A stretch of DNA of 64,000 nucleotides from Takakia lepidozioides (taxonomy: Eukaryota; Streptophyta; Takakiopsida; Takakiales; Takakiaceae). Under the pieces are notes generated by a model. The model saw nothing but the letters and a program-made list of their open reading frames with translations, was not told where the DNA came from and did not search any database. This document shows, in pieces, positions 12,840-24,900 of this stretch. The position numbers and the translations under genes are program-made. Location: the NCBI GenBank assembly GCA_030704615.1, contig CM060731.1:32052001-32116000 (forward strand), written 5' to 3'. Every line of letters begins with the position of its first letter. Within the stretch, counting starts at the first letter, position 1.

Positions 12840-15800
12840 ATGGGCAAGCAGTGCGGGTTGTGCCAGGAGCGACGAGCAGCTTTGCGGCGCCCTAAGACAT
12901 TGCAACAGGTGCGTGAATTGTTTTTGTGATTCGTTCCGGTTCTTTGAGGGGAAATTAATGAGGGGAAGGTGAAGGGATGTAAGTTAACTCCTGGCGAGAG
13001 ATGACAAGACTTTGTTAACCGCGAAAGAGTAACCGGACTTCTGTGGACCTTGGCTGTCCCACAACCCCTCCCTAGCCAACCTTATGTTTAAAATCACAAG
13101 GGGATGACACCTCAGAAATTGCCGGCTCCCTCGGGTACAGCTGACTGCCATCCTCTTTCACTAGATTATCGCAAGAATGGCTATTACAGATGGGCATACA
13201 TTGCTGTGATCGTTCTGCTGGTCACACGGTAGGACCCGACAGAGAGAAGGGGCTAGTTGTGGAGTGTCTACCCCTTTGCAGTTCAACCCACAAGGCTATC
13301 TTTTTTAAGCATAAGGTGAAAATGCCAGACTGCCCATCTTAGATCTAGCTGCTCTATGTACACAGGTCTGTCGGGATTGTTTCTATCGTGTATTTGAGGA
13401 GGAGATCCACAAGACAATTGTTGATAATAAGCTTTTCAAACCTGGAGAGCGTGTTGCAATAGCAGCCTCTGGTGGTAAAGGTGGGCCTGTCTAACCTTGT
13501 ACTATCAAGTGTCTGTGTTTCTGTTCTTCCATGATTTGAAGGTATCTGATCTGTGAAGAGGACCAGGAGTTTTATAATAGGCCATGTTTTCACAAATGCA
13601 TCTTGAAAACCAGCCATCTCACAAGTTGTTGTTCTATCTGAAGAGTTGTAGTATCTATCAACTGACATGAACACTGTTTCTGTGAAAGAGCCAACTTAAG
13701 TAATCACCATTATAACGATGTGAGCTTGGTGGTCATGGTCTAGACATTCTGTCACCAATGTCTTCTCTTTGCTTATAGAGGACTCAAATGCAGGTTTCAA
13801 GACATCTGGTTCAGGATGTGGCTTCAGGATGACAATTTCGAGGGAAATTCATATTCTTACCTGCAATGTGCATGGAATGCAGATTCAACAGTGCTGGCAC
13901 ATGTGTTAACGGAGCTTAATAGAAGGCATAACTACGGGCTGGATTTGTTCCTACTTTCAATTGACGAGGGAATTACTGGCTACAGGGATGACTCGCTGGA
14001 AACTGTCAAGCGCAATGAAATCCAGGTGCAAATGTTTTAAGATGAATATCTCTCAATACTAGTTTAAGTTCAAATGGAAGGATTCCATGTTGCATGCTAG
14101 GGTTTAAGCTGCAGGCTTTAACAGGGGCAGCTGTGGGGTGCATGAGTGCAGTACGGATTACCATTGGAGGTTGTCTCATACAAGTCACTGTATGGGTGGA
14201 CTATGGACGAGATTGTGCGAGAAATTGGGCGCAAGAATAACTGTACCTTTTGTGGTGTCTTCCGCCGGCAGGTGTGGCTTAGACTCTAACACAAGGGAGG
14301 AATCTAATTAAACTAGTGATTCTTGCTTTGCATACTTTCTCTGTAACATTTGCACTGTCAAAATCGGCACAATGATGAAAGGGAGTCGGTCAGATTTTTA
14401 TCACAAATGACCAGATTTTGGAGTGTCTGGAAGGTTTTGCTTGCTGGACAGAGGGGCAGCAGAATTTGTTCTTGAAATGATGTAGTTTCTTATTATGCAC
14501 CTGAGTATCAGCTTGCAGCCTTTTTCTAAAACTCTGAAGTTGGGTGATTAGGCCTTGGATAGGGGGGCTGCAATGATGCGAGCCGATAAGATGGCAACAG
14601 GCCACAATGCTGACGATGTTGCTGAGACTGTCTTGCTCAATCTCATTCGAGGTGATATAGCGCGGTATTTAGTCCATCCCTTTCATCAATAATGCCCAGG
14701 AGGAGAACTTATCAAATTTGAATATGTCCCCACTACAGTATGGTTAACTGCCAGTCAAGCACCTCTTGTATTTTAATACAAGGTACTAGAGCAGCAGTGC
14801 AGGGATAGACATCGTATTTTGTAGATGATGTCAACGCCAACTCTGAATTCAACACTTAATTTGAGGTAGCCAGATCCTTGGAAATATTTAGGTCGACTAA
14901 TAATATTCCAGGTAAATCGCTCTATTGGAGGTAGTCTTCAGAAGGTAGTGGCCCCCTTCTACGGTTCTCCCACCCTGTCCCTGTCTGTCTGTCTGTCCTT
15001 CTGTCTCATACTGTTTTTATTGTGCAGACTGAGCAGATGCACTGCGATTGTAACAGGAGAGGAGGGGACCCTCCCTCGGTGCAAGCCTTTCAAGTACACA
15101 TATGAGAAGGAGATTGTCATATATCCTCAATTTAGATCTTCATAATTTGAGGGAGAAAGTGGCAGGGACGGTTGATGGGCATGTATGGGGCTCTGGTGGC
15201 CAGGCACACACACATCGCCAATATTCAATCAAGACGAATATGAATGTGGATGTGTATTGTGCTGATTTGCACCTGAAAATGCCTGATTAGTTTCCATGGT
15301 GCGGATAGAGCATCATTATGTCTTTTACTACCTGGAATACAACAGACAATTTTTAGGATGCAAATAACAGCTACGGATTTGTTGAAGTGGGGTTGATGGC
15401 AAGGGGAAGAGGGATGGGTAACTTGTTCTGATCCTGAGGGGATACTTCTCTACAGTCTTGGATACCTTGACTAAGGTTTACGTATGCATATTTCAAGAAG
15501 CTTGACTATTTCTCCACTGAATGTAAGTTCTCTGGACAGCTGTGTAATATTTGAGGCCACTTCATTTTTCAACTTGTGTACGTCAAAACAATTCATTGAT
15601 GGTTTGGTGAGTGAAGGTTTTCTCTACATGCCCATGAGGGACATGTTCTTCATCATTTCCAGACAAGCGACAAGCAATTGGACTATGTTAGGCAAATGCA
15701 AAGGTCTACTTGAAGTTGATGTAGGCTCACTTGGTACTAAAAATTGTTTTAACTGACCAGACAGGTATTCAATACTGTCCTAAAGAAAGATCAGCATCTT

Positions 15801-17131
15801 TGGAGGACTTTCCAGTGCTCTCAAATTTCTGTGTTCCTCTTTGCAGGTATATATTCTCCAAATGCATATCGAGGATTTGCTCGAGAGTTCATCAAAGATC
15901 TCGAGTCCATCAGGTAAGTCAGTGCTGAAATCTTTTAAAGGTTTCCTTCACTCTCCCACAAGTGCTAACTGACATCATGGCTGAGTTTCCCATTATGTCC
16001 AGAACAATATTCAGTATGAGGATACATATAAACATATGCTCAATGTTGTGAGTCTGCATTTTACATTGTAGTCCACATTCACTGTCAAGAGATGCTGTAG
16101 TCAGTGGGCAGTTGTATATGCTAGCTACTGCTGTGACAATGATGTTGGTGGTCTGACACCTAATGATCGTCGGAAGGCTAGGATTGCATACGTTCCTAAC
16201 CACATTTTTATGGATTACACTTCAAATCTATTCTGGAGTTTAGTCTGCACTGAACATGGATGTATGGTTTCCCTCCTCCTTTTCGTTCAGAAACCAAATC
16301 AGTCGATTTCTTCCTTTTGCAGGCCAAGAGCAATTTTGGACATCATAAGGTCGGCTGAAAATTTCAGGATTGCATCCACAGCCAAGATGCCAGAGCAAGG
16401 TACCTGTGAGCGATGTGGCTACATTGCTAGCCAGGTATGACACCTTTTTCTCCACGAGATTCCTATTTTCCTTCTGTAACATTGCTGGTCCTGTGTGGGA
16501 GGGTGGAAGAAAGACTTTATAACGTTACCATGGGGCCCTAATGGGGCTCATGTGAGAGAGAGAAGGGAGAGTCAATTTTGTTGCTTTTACAAGTTGTTTC
16601 TTGAAGCAGCTATCCATTGTGTTTTTCCCTTTCGCTCCATACAGAGCAACTAGCAGGGTGACAGCCGTTGTCACAATTGCAGTCTGGAAGAGGGGACAGG
16701 AGTAGAGGTGATATGAAAAGGATGCTTTCCAGGTGCCAGTTGATCTAAGTGCTGTTGTGCTCCATCAGGTGTTAGCTTTCCACAGCCCTCTTCTCTTAGG
16801 ATTGTGCCTCCGAGGATACAGCAGCCCTCTTCTTTTAGGATTGTGCCTCCGAGGATACATCAAGCGAACATTCACTAAGGACATTGTCTATGTATAAGTC
16901 TGCAGCTCAGTTCTTTCAAGTTTTTATGGTAACAAAGCAATCGTGGGTTTGCAGAAATGGTGTAAGGCATGTGTCCTATTAGATGGACTTAATCGAGGCC
17001 TCCCACGGCTGGGCATTGGCCGCACGCGCAGCACGTCATTGGCAAATGCAAGTAATACTGGCACCAATAGTAGAGACAGGCCTAGAAATAAGCCAATTCG
17101 CCAAACTTCAATGTCATCACTTGATTTCTGA
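12840..17131 (+). CDS. CTU1: CTU1/NCS6, tRNA wobble-uridine 2-thiolation enzyme subunit
   Basis: With CTU2, CTU1 thiolates U34 of cytosolic tRNAs for Lys, Glu and Gln. Exons are 12840-12908, 13366-13480, 13883-14025, 14152-14271, 14552-14664, 15028-15120, 15482-15522, 15847-15913, 16323-16434 and 16955-17131. They total 1050 nt, 349 aa plus stop, all in phase. Features are N-terminal zinc cysteines C5/C8/C25/C28, the PP-loop SGGKDST at 58-64 (split by intron 2), [43 protein letters not shown], and C-terminal cysteines 282/285/294/297 (CERCG and KWCKAC), ending SLDF. The Met at 12840 gives the expected N terminus. Intron 6 is AT-AC; the others look GT-AG. The length is close to the Arabidopsis protein. 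Confidence 0.97.
15121..15481 (+). other. AT-AC intron of probable U12 type in CTU1
   Basis: The 5' end reads ATATCCTCAA, against the U12 AT-AC consensus ATATCCTT. A branch-site match TACCTTGAC sits at 15463-15471. The intron ends GGTTTAC, with the AC 11 nt past the probable branch A at 15470. Joining 15120 to 15482 forms an ATG codon (Met 218) and gives [15 protein letters not shown], the sequence expected for the family. No GT-AG pair that I tried restores this frame. Confidence 0.9.
16783..16860. repeat. Two-copy 39-bp tandem repeat in the last CTU1 intron
   Basis: Copies start at 16783 and 16822 with CAGCCCTCTTCT and run to GAGGATACA. They differ at about one base, so the duplication is probably recent. 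Confidence 0.9.
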
Positions 17132-17740
17132 TTATGTTGCTTGGTTTGATTTCATAACCCCATATTCTTAGGAGTGCTCTGTGGCACTCATAGCGTTCCT
17201 CCAGCCCATGAAAAAGTGGATCTCAGCCAATGTTGCCCATGGCGTCTAAACTTATTAGCATTAGCAATCTAGTTGATTGGAAGCTCTTAGGAGTCCAGTC
17301 CATGTGGGATCTGTTCACCATGGGGAAGGCTCCCTCAAACCTCTGGCCAGATCCAACCACAAGGATGGACAGATCCACATCCAAACAACATAGTAATTCG
17401 TTCACACAGTGACAAAGTTCTAGAGCTCTGTGAACAGAGTGTGTTTTTTCCTGTTTGCTCCTTCTCGGCACGTCGAGCAGCAATGCAGCAGCTTGCCTTA
17501 TTGTCAGGGCTTGCATGTATTCCATGGATTTGCTCCAGTGTTGGGCAGGTATTGATCTGGCACCAAAATCCTGCTGCCACCTGATTTGCCGCCCTTCCTA
17601 CAATTTTATCATTTTCGTGCTCCGAATTGGTAGATGAAACTACACATCTACAAGTTGTCTTAGGTTGGAAATCATGATGAGGGCCCTATTAGCCTTTACA
17701 ATAACTGACCCAATTTTGAAAGTGTGAATACAACATTTCG
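17132..17740. other. CTU1 3' flank, nothing recognised
   Basis: Overlapping open frames exist on the minus strand (17223-17525 and 17335-17580). Neither resembles a family I know and no splice pattern stands out. They are probably chance frames. Confidence 0.4.
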
Positions 17741-18620
17741 ACGTTAAGGGGGCCAGTGAGGGAGGATTGCTATCAAATCTCATCCCCAGTCCAATTTCAT
17801 CCCCTATTAGGAAGGTGGGGAGCGCTCCACATCTCCTGTTCATTCCTCATGCTCCCCACCTTTAGGACCATCTTCCTAAGCATTTTCAATTTGGTTCCCC
17901 TGTTCTCACTTTCCGATCCCTGTCCATAGTGGCACAGGGGAGCGGGGATCGGGAGCAGGGGGAGCAAGCTGCGTTCCATAGGGCAAAAGACTGCTAGTCA
18001 AATCTCATAAGGTGGGGAGCGCTCCACATCTCCAGTTCCCTTCCTCATGCTCTGGGCCACCTATAGGACCATATCCCAATTTTGCTCAACTGTTTCTGAT
18101 TCCCCATCCCTGCTCCCTATAGTTGGACAGGGGAGCAAAAAGGGGACCGGGGACCGGGAATAGCGGAGCAGGCCGCGTTCCATAGGGCGACGAGGGGAGC
18201 GGAGACTGGGGACATGGGAACATGTCGCATTCCATAGGGAGAGCGGGACCAGAAAGGGGAGCAAGGATAAGAGACAGGGATAGGGAATGGGATTGGGAAC
18301 AAAGAGAGGAGCAGGGAAGCGGATATTGGGAACAGGGGAGCGGAGCGGGGATCTTGGACTTAAAACTATTTTGGAGATGAAAAAGTACATTAATTAGTAA
18401 TGATACAATCAATCACTCAATATGTTTCAAATGCCATGAATTGAATCTTAGATATCGTCGCTATAATGCACATCGACTAGCCACCATGCCACCCTCTATT
18501 TCTTGTGAAACCTGTGGTTTATTAGTTGTATTCTACAATACAAGCTCGCAGGTGATAGGGGAGCAGCGGGGATTGGGGATTTGATAGCGCGTCCCCTCGG
18601 GGAAGGAGGACTAGAAAAGG
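17740..18620. repeat. Purine-skewed imperfect direct repeats
   Basis: Two units of about 190 bp (about 17813-17990 and 18012-18190) share GGTGGGGAGCGCTCCACATC at the start and GCGTTCCATAGGGC at the end. Shorter GGGGAGCGGG and TTCCATAGGG modules repeat to about 18360 and recur near 18560. The plus strand is strongly G/A rich between them. No coding frame looks real. Confidence 0.75.
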
Positions 18621-18639
18621 GGAGCAAGTATGTGTTTCA

Positions 18640-19530
18640 ATTTTGTTTCGATGTTAAGAAGTTGTATGGATGTTAGTTTGTTTCAACTGTGATTTGGAGT
18701 TGATTCATTTCTAAATTCTGATATGTGTGATTTAAATCTATTATAATTGAAGACTAAACGTCATAAATGTATCCTAATTGTGATATAGTGGAAGTTTAGG
18801 CCACAATGATTTTGATGTGACCATGACCAAGACTCCAATTGAGGATTACTAAAAAACCAACCCATCCAATAGGAAGGGTGGAGTGATTTGCAATTGGAGT
18901 TTATCTATTTTGTTTTTAATTGAATGTTTGATGTACAATTGAGAATGAAGTCTGAATGTATGTGTGGTCTATTGTGATCAATCAGACGATTGCTCATTGA
19001 TTTGTATGATTCAATCATTTGACAAGTTGAAAACACTCATCCCATAGCACTTTCTTCATAGTTCTCCCCAACAGCGGCGCCAAATGTTGAATAGCTCATC
19101 AATTGATGGATAATTACAAATTGTCGTAGTGGATCAAGATCGAATGTGGGGAGAACAACAAGGAAGAAGGTTGTCGCTAAGATAAGTAAATTCATGACTG
19201 AATCATACAAATCAATGAGCAATCGCATGATTGATCGCAATAGACCACACATACATTTAGACTTCATTCAATTGTAAAGCAAACATGCAATAATTCATCC
19301 TTCCTATTGGATGGATTGGTTTTTTCTTTTCTCCACTCTAACCACCCTCAATTGCAGTATGATCATAATCACATCAAAACCATCATGGCCTAAACTTCCA
19401 CTGCATCACAGTTGGAATACATTTGCGACATTCAGCCTTCAATTGTTATAGGCTTCAATCACACAGATCAGAACTTCAAAATAAATTAACTCCAAATCAC
19501 AAACTAACATCCATACATCTTCTTAACATC
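18640..19530. mobile_element. Head-to-head pair of LTR-like sequences with one primer-binding site
   Basis: The arm at about 18640-19022 (plus) recurs inverted at about 19190-19530. Shared blocks include AAGTTTAGGCCA, CCATCCAATAGGAAGG, ATGTATGTGTGGTCTATTG and GATTGCTCATTGATTTGTAT. On the minus strand the second copy runs on to 19085, ending CA, two bases before a primer-binding-site-like TGGCGCCGCTGTTGGGGA (19065-19082). That motif resembles the site used by many plant Ty3 elements. The first arm stops at about 19022, before its LTR end. I infer a truncated LTR element plus an inverted partial copy; no gag or pol is visible. Confidence 0.6.
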
Positions 19531-22500
19531 GGCACAGACTTGAGATACAATATATATGCACATTCAACTAAACACAATTGATATGAGTTTTGAATACGCA
19601 CAGGTATGTGCATTGTCTGTCCGTGTTAGCACGCCTCTAGAATATAAACTCTACCAAAAGACACTGCAAAACATTCGTCAATTCCCATAACATCTTTTAA
19701 ATTTGTGTTTCGAACAACATTAAGAAGTACGTCTGAAATGCTACCTCTAATATTATGTGTAATTCTATCTCTAAAATTGTTGTTGGATCTGTACATATGT
19801 ACATGCGCCAGAGTCCCAAACAGCGGCAATGTAATAAAATGTTTTGTTGGACCTATTGCATGGAGCTACTACCAAAGTTCGATCTCTTAAGGTGGGCAAG
19901 GTTTATCCAAACAAATTTGCTGAATAACAATAATGCGATCAAAAGGAGGAAAGCTTGGCTTAGATTGATCAATTTAGCTTTGTTAGGATCTCAGTTTGAA
20001 TATATAGTGAAGAGTATTTCATTTTGGAAAGGGGCAACATTGTCGCTCGAAGGAGATGTCACTTGAATATGTCACCCATTTACATTGACGTCGGCCTTGA
20101 GCAAGTACATGTATGTCTTCCATGGCCCAAACAGGATTGCCAACTGTGGCCTCCATCCTTCCACAAACATTTTCTCATATCAGACCAGCATTGAACCTTA
20201 GACTTAGTCAGCGGCTACATAAGGATCTATGATGATTGTACATCAATGTTGGTTTGCCACAATGATGCAACATGTTTTCCAAAATGCATTGGTTCTAATG
20301 TCGATAGGATTACGTTGAAGAAAAATAGCTGGTTTTTTTAATGTGTTTCGTAATGGGAAATTGTTACTTTAAGGAGATACTACAGCTCTTCCTACTTCTA
20401 CTGTTGTTTCCTAAGATATGAAAGTGAGGACATAATTCAATGGAGCCTTGGTATCGACGTGATGCTGATAGTATGTCCAAAAATATCTAACTGCCCATAT
20501 TCACACTACCCTATATTGTTACTCGATAACATGGAACTTCTTGGTTTCATTTCCTGGAATAGTGTGATGTTTCACCAATTCAGTAAATTCGATAAGAGCA
20601 TCCCATGAGCTCGAATCTTCCTCCCCATCCGTCGCTCGTTTCAGATCCGTTGAAGTAAATAGGTGGGCTGTCGAGTGATAAACAACCACCATCACTATGT
20701 GACATTGACAAGATTTTGAACATCCCATCCGTGAAGGTTCGGCTTTTCGCGCGAGGTTGAAAGCATTCTGACAAGCCGCTGCATGACTTTTAAGGGTAAG
20801 TACGTTGGAGAGGAAATCGAATGCATCATTTTCCACCCGGATGATGAGAACCGCTCGCCACTTTTCCAGATGAACCTTAATTCTGCTAGAGAGGTGAGCT
20901 CATCCCTTGACAGAATGAAGGTATCACATGAGGGTATTGTCACAAAAGATCTACAACGTCAAATCACGGAACTCTATACGATAATCAGGAAACGGGATGC
21001 AGATATGGTTGCAATGAAGCTTATTATGAGACTTTTTCCAAGAGTTTCCTATTTCTTTTCACCGATGGTATTTCAATTTGGGAAATTGAGAATCAAAGAT
21101 TTGCACAATTGGTGAAGCAACCCGATCCATTGATTGGACAATCAAAGAAAGACTTTAGCTAGTTTCATGTATGTGGCACCTTTCAAATTCCAAATAATGA
21201 TGAACAAATTTAGGTTCACATTTTTGGATTAGCTCTGATGATACTCTCAACGAATGGTGACGCGATCTTCTTTTGAAACAATTGGATTCATATCCTACAA
21301 GATCATGAAATTGCCTTGAAGTTCATCTCAATATTTAATATGGAGCTTGATACTAAATATTCACTCGATCATACTGCAACCTAATTTCTTCAGGAGCTAA
21401 TCCGATTAAAAAACTTTCACAATATGTCCATGTAAGGCATTTTATAAATTGACGACGATGGAGCTCAAAAATTTGGGATCCTAGAAGAAGAGTTTTTTGA
21501 GTTTAAGGACTTCAAGTTGTGCTTAATACATAAGCCTAAGACAACATATTATCTCAGAGTGCAAAATTTCAATTATTCAATAGTTTCCTATCAAATGTCA
21601 AAATTTGAGGTGAAGATGGTTCAATAGTACCACGTGATTCCATTGATTACACCTATTATCCGAGGCAGTTTGAGGCACCTTGAAAATGATAGGAATAAGA
21701 GCAGTGGTGAAGGAAAAAGGCGCAGAAGTTGATTTATTTGCAAGGATGCAAACAACTAAGTGTGGGTGTATATAGAACATCCGAAAATCCTGGGGACTTA
21801 AAATTTGACATTGTGACCATTTTTGCAACATTTGGAGTCCAATAGATACCCCATAGACATATGCCAGTGTGTATAGGGCTGTAGAGGTTACAATTTGTTG
21901 GAACCATCAATAGCGGATTCTCTTTTGATCATGATTTTTGGTAGCATTCTCGAGTAGAAGAATGTCTCCAACTCAGCTGTACGTCTGTATGTCTGGTGTT
22001 AGTGTTGGTTAACAATTTAATATTAAAAAAGTACTTTCACAAGCAAATTTTTTTTAAATTTTTTAAAGGAAACCAAGCTGGGAGCGACACTAGCTCATAA
22101 TTCAGGCCCTTGAGGAGGGGAAAAATAACAAGTGTTGAGCGGGTATGTCAATGAGAACATCAATGAGAACCTACGGACCCGGACTTGTCAACATGAAAGC
22201 CCATTAAAAGCCCGCCGGCCCTGGGTGAGGATATTTAGATTTTTGTTGTCCGGCGGATATGCATAATCTATGCTCATTTTATGCATCGTTTTTGCTCACA
22301 TGACTGGCCCAACTTCTACCAACATGCATATCAATAGTTAAAATCGAAATAAAGTGTGAGCCAAAACATTTAGTATGCCTTCAATATACAAACATACCTC
22401 TGGATTTTCCCAAGAAATAGAAATATGTGGCAAAAGCCGCCATGACGTGTATATTTTGGATAGTATATATATAGTATATATAATCAAGAGAAATCGTCTT

Positions 22501-22580
22501 AAGAAACTGGGTCCAAGCTTTGCACTGAGGTCCTCATTCCTTCCTCATTCTAGTCAATCAGATCACTGGGTCAAATGAGA
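19531..22580. other. Unrecognised, probably decayed repeat sequence
   Basis: The longest plausible frame is 20783-21115 (plus, 110 aa, KDLQRQITELYTIIRKRDAD), of coiled-coil-like composition; an antisense frame covers 20519-20836. Neither is recognised. The rest is A/T rich with many stops, as expected of old transposon debris. Confidence 0.35.
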
Positions 22581-22587
22581 CTTTCTG

Positions 22588-23579
22588 ATGAGAAAATATT
22601 ACTTTGTTTCAAGCATAACATCGCAAAAACAACATATGGGAGCTATGCTGAATTGGACTACTGCAAATGGTTATTGTACGTGGGATATTGGGGTGGGTTG
22701 CGAAGTGCATGTTGTGGTACTAGATCTGTCAAGCACGCACTTGCGGGGCACAATCACAGCTTGGAGTGACAATCTAACCTTCTTGCAGGAGCTGAATCTC
22801 CAGAACAACCATTTGACAGTACATGCTGACTGGCTTTTTTGAAAGGGGGATTGCCGGAGCCCATGGATATAAAATCGTAGATGAGTAGAGTTTGTACGGT
22901 TATACACTTTTTTTCTTCAGTATCTAGAGCGCATGTGCCTTTGGGAGTTCGTAGGAGAAAGCATATGCAACTCATGCCGTCCATTCACTTGTGTCAGGTG
23001 ACATACGAATTGGGCATGTCGGAGCAGCTAGAACTTCTTTGTTGGGAGGCAACAATCTTGTCGGCAAGATTGCTGCTGCTTTGGGCAATTGCACGTCCCT
23101 TCCATCTCTCCTCGTATCCAATAACCATCTTACAGGTGAAACCTATAGACGAGGCCTATTTTCCAAAAATTCAAATTTTTATTAGCAGTGGGAAACCCCA
23201 TTGATCACCGTCTAAGGCCGCCTGCCCATCGACCTATATTGTGACTTCATCTTGTCAACAACAAACCGCTGTGAAAGACTGAATATATGATGATAACAGG
23301 TCTGGTAGAGACCGGCCTTTAACTTCCCAAGTTCTGTCGAGAGTTAGAACTCTTGAGCTCTCGAGTACTGAAAGTGTATAAGTTGATGTAGACCCCGGTA
23401 ATTGTCGTAGGGCAATAATTGAGAGGCCCATAGCCTAGGGGCAAGCCGCCGACTATTCTGTCTGTTATGATCTAGAGGGCATGTTTCTTTTGGAGTTTCA
23501 TTGGGAACAATGTAGTCAAGTGACGTTTTTGTTTTTGTTTTGTTTAGTTTAGTATAGTTTAGTTTAGTTTAGTTTAGTT

Positions 23580-23610
<31 letters not shown>

Positions 23611-24900
23611 CAGGTGGCATACCTGTCTGAGCATGTTGAAGCAGCTGGAGATTCTTGGGTTGGCCAAGTTCAATATATAGGATTTGCTTCTCAGGCAATC
23701 CCACGTCCCTTATGGTGCTAAAGTGCATGTTCCTTTTGCAGTTTGATGATGAAAAATCTAAGTCAACTGACGTAACTATTGATGACCGCAACAGCAACAG
23801 TTTGACTGAATATCTCTCGAGTAGTGAAATGTGTTACAATTGATGGACACATAGAGAATAGGCAAGGGGAACTTGAGATTCTTGATTTCTGTGACAATGC
23901 TATGAGTGGGGCAATGCCTTCACAGCTTAGTGGTGAATTTTAGGGCCTAGGCATATTGAAACAGACTCAACGGCTCTATTCCATCTTGGATGGGAAGACT
24001 TAAGCACTTGCTGTTGGATCATTTAAGTACCGTAATGATTAATCAGTTCGTTCACTGAAACTACTAGACATGCAACCACGTGGCACCTTGGGTTCCCGCT
24101 CATCTTCTTTGCAGGGTTTAGAATGAGTTCTTGGTTCTTGACTCCGACGGGTAGTTGATCCTTTTCTTCTTAGACTAGCCGTGTAGTGCTAGAGAGCTTC
24201 TAGACGCGATGCAGTAGCAATGTAGCAACTATTCTTCTACTGTACTGTAAAGGGACAATCATTTGTATTATGCTTTTCCAACACTTGCAAGTGCTGGATT
24301 TCTCACAAAACAAGTTTCAAGGCGAAATTCCTGACGTGACTAGGTTGGAGGGCTTCAAGCTAATGGACAATTCTTTTGGGGACTAGTTTTTGAGTTTTAC
24401 AATCATGGATTACATGTTAGATTTTCGGTTAAGTCTAAGCAACAGAGGGCACACCCTGTTCTATGAAACCATCTCGGTGGCATTGACATACTTTGGTTTG
24501 TCAGCAAATGCTCTCAATGGAAGCTTTCTTTCTAGTCTGGGCACTTTGGTGGCTATGACATCCTTGAACTTGTGGAACAATGCCTTGCAAGGTGAGATCT
24601 CTCCAAATCTTGCAAATGTCTCACAGCTAGAGATATAGATCTCTCCAGCAATCACCTTACAGGTCAGATTCCAAGAAATTGGGTAGTTTTAAATTTTCTG
24701 GGAACCCTAGATCTCTCTCGAAATAATCTCTCGGGGCCCATTCTCACAGGTTGACAATTTGGTGTGGATACTTATTTCCCAGGAGATTCTGGTCTATGTG
24801 GGAACATCTAATCGAACTTGCTAGAGTTGAATTTGACTGACTGCTCCAGTGCAGAATTTTGAGTTGTCACCAAGAAAACATCGAAAAACCTCATTCACCG
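22588..24900 (+). pseudogene. Degenerate leucine-rich-repeat receptor gene
   Basis: Fragments follow plant LRR receptor order: the cap NWTTANGYCTWDIGVGC with VVVLDLSSTHLRGTI (about 22650-22840); LLGGNNLVGKIAAALGNCTS (about 23040-23140); ELEILDFCDNAMSGAMPSQL (about 23870-23935); LQVLDFSQNKFQGEIPDVT (about 24285-24345); SANALNGSFLSSLGTL, SLNLWNNALQGEI and DLSSNHLTGQIP (24500-24680); then DLSRNNLSGPI and GDSGLCGN (to about 24810). In-frame stops, for example after SQLSGEF and around GLCGNI, and frame changes break the chain. A (GTTTA)n/poly-T tract splits it. No kinase domain is recognisable downstream. Confidence 0.8.
23541..23610. repeat. (GTTTA)n repeat followed by a T tract
   Basis: About eight imperfect GTTTA units (23541-23582) lead into a run of about 27 T (23584-23610) inside the LRR pseudogene. 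The T run could be the poly-A end of a minus-strand retro-insertion, but no body is recognised. Confidence 0.85.

Noticed and set aside
15121-15481. A GT-AG alternative for CTU1 intron 6 using gtcatat (15116) and ctaag (15474).
   Set aside because: The splice would break the frame (the exon would read VYVCIFQEA) and destroy the conserved [11 protein letters not shown] run. The AT-AC choice is exact.
17538-17565. A third hAT end (CAGTGTTGGGCAGGTATT).
   Set aside because: I found no inverted partner or 8-bp target duplication nearby; probably chance.
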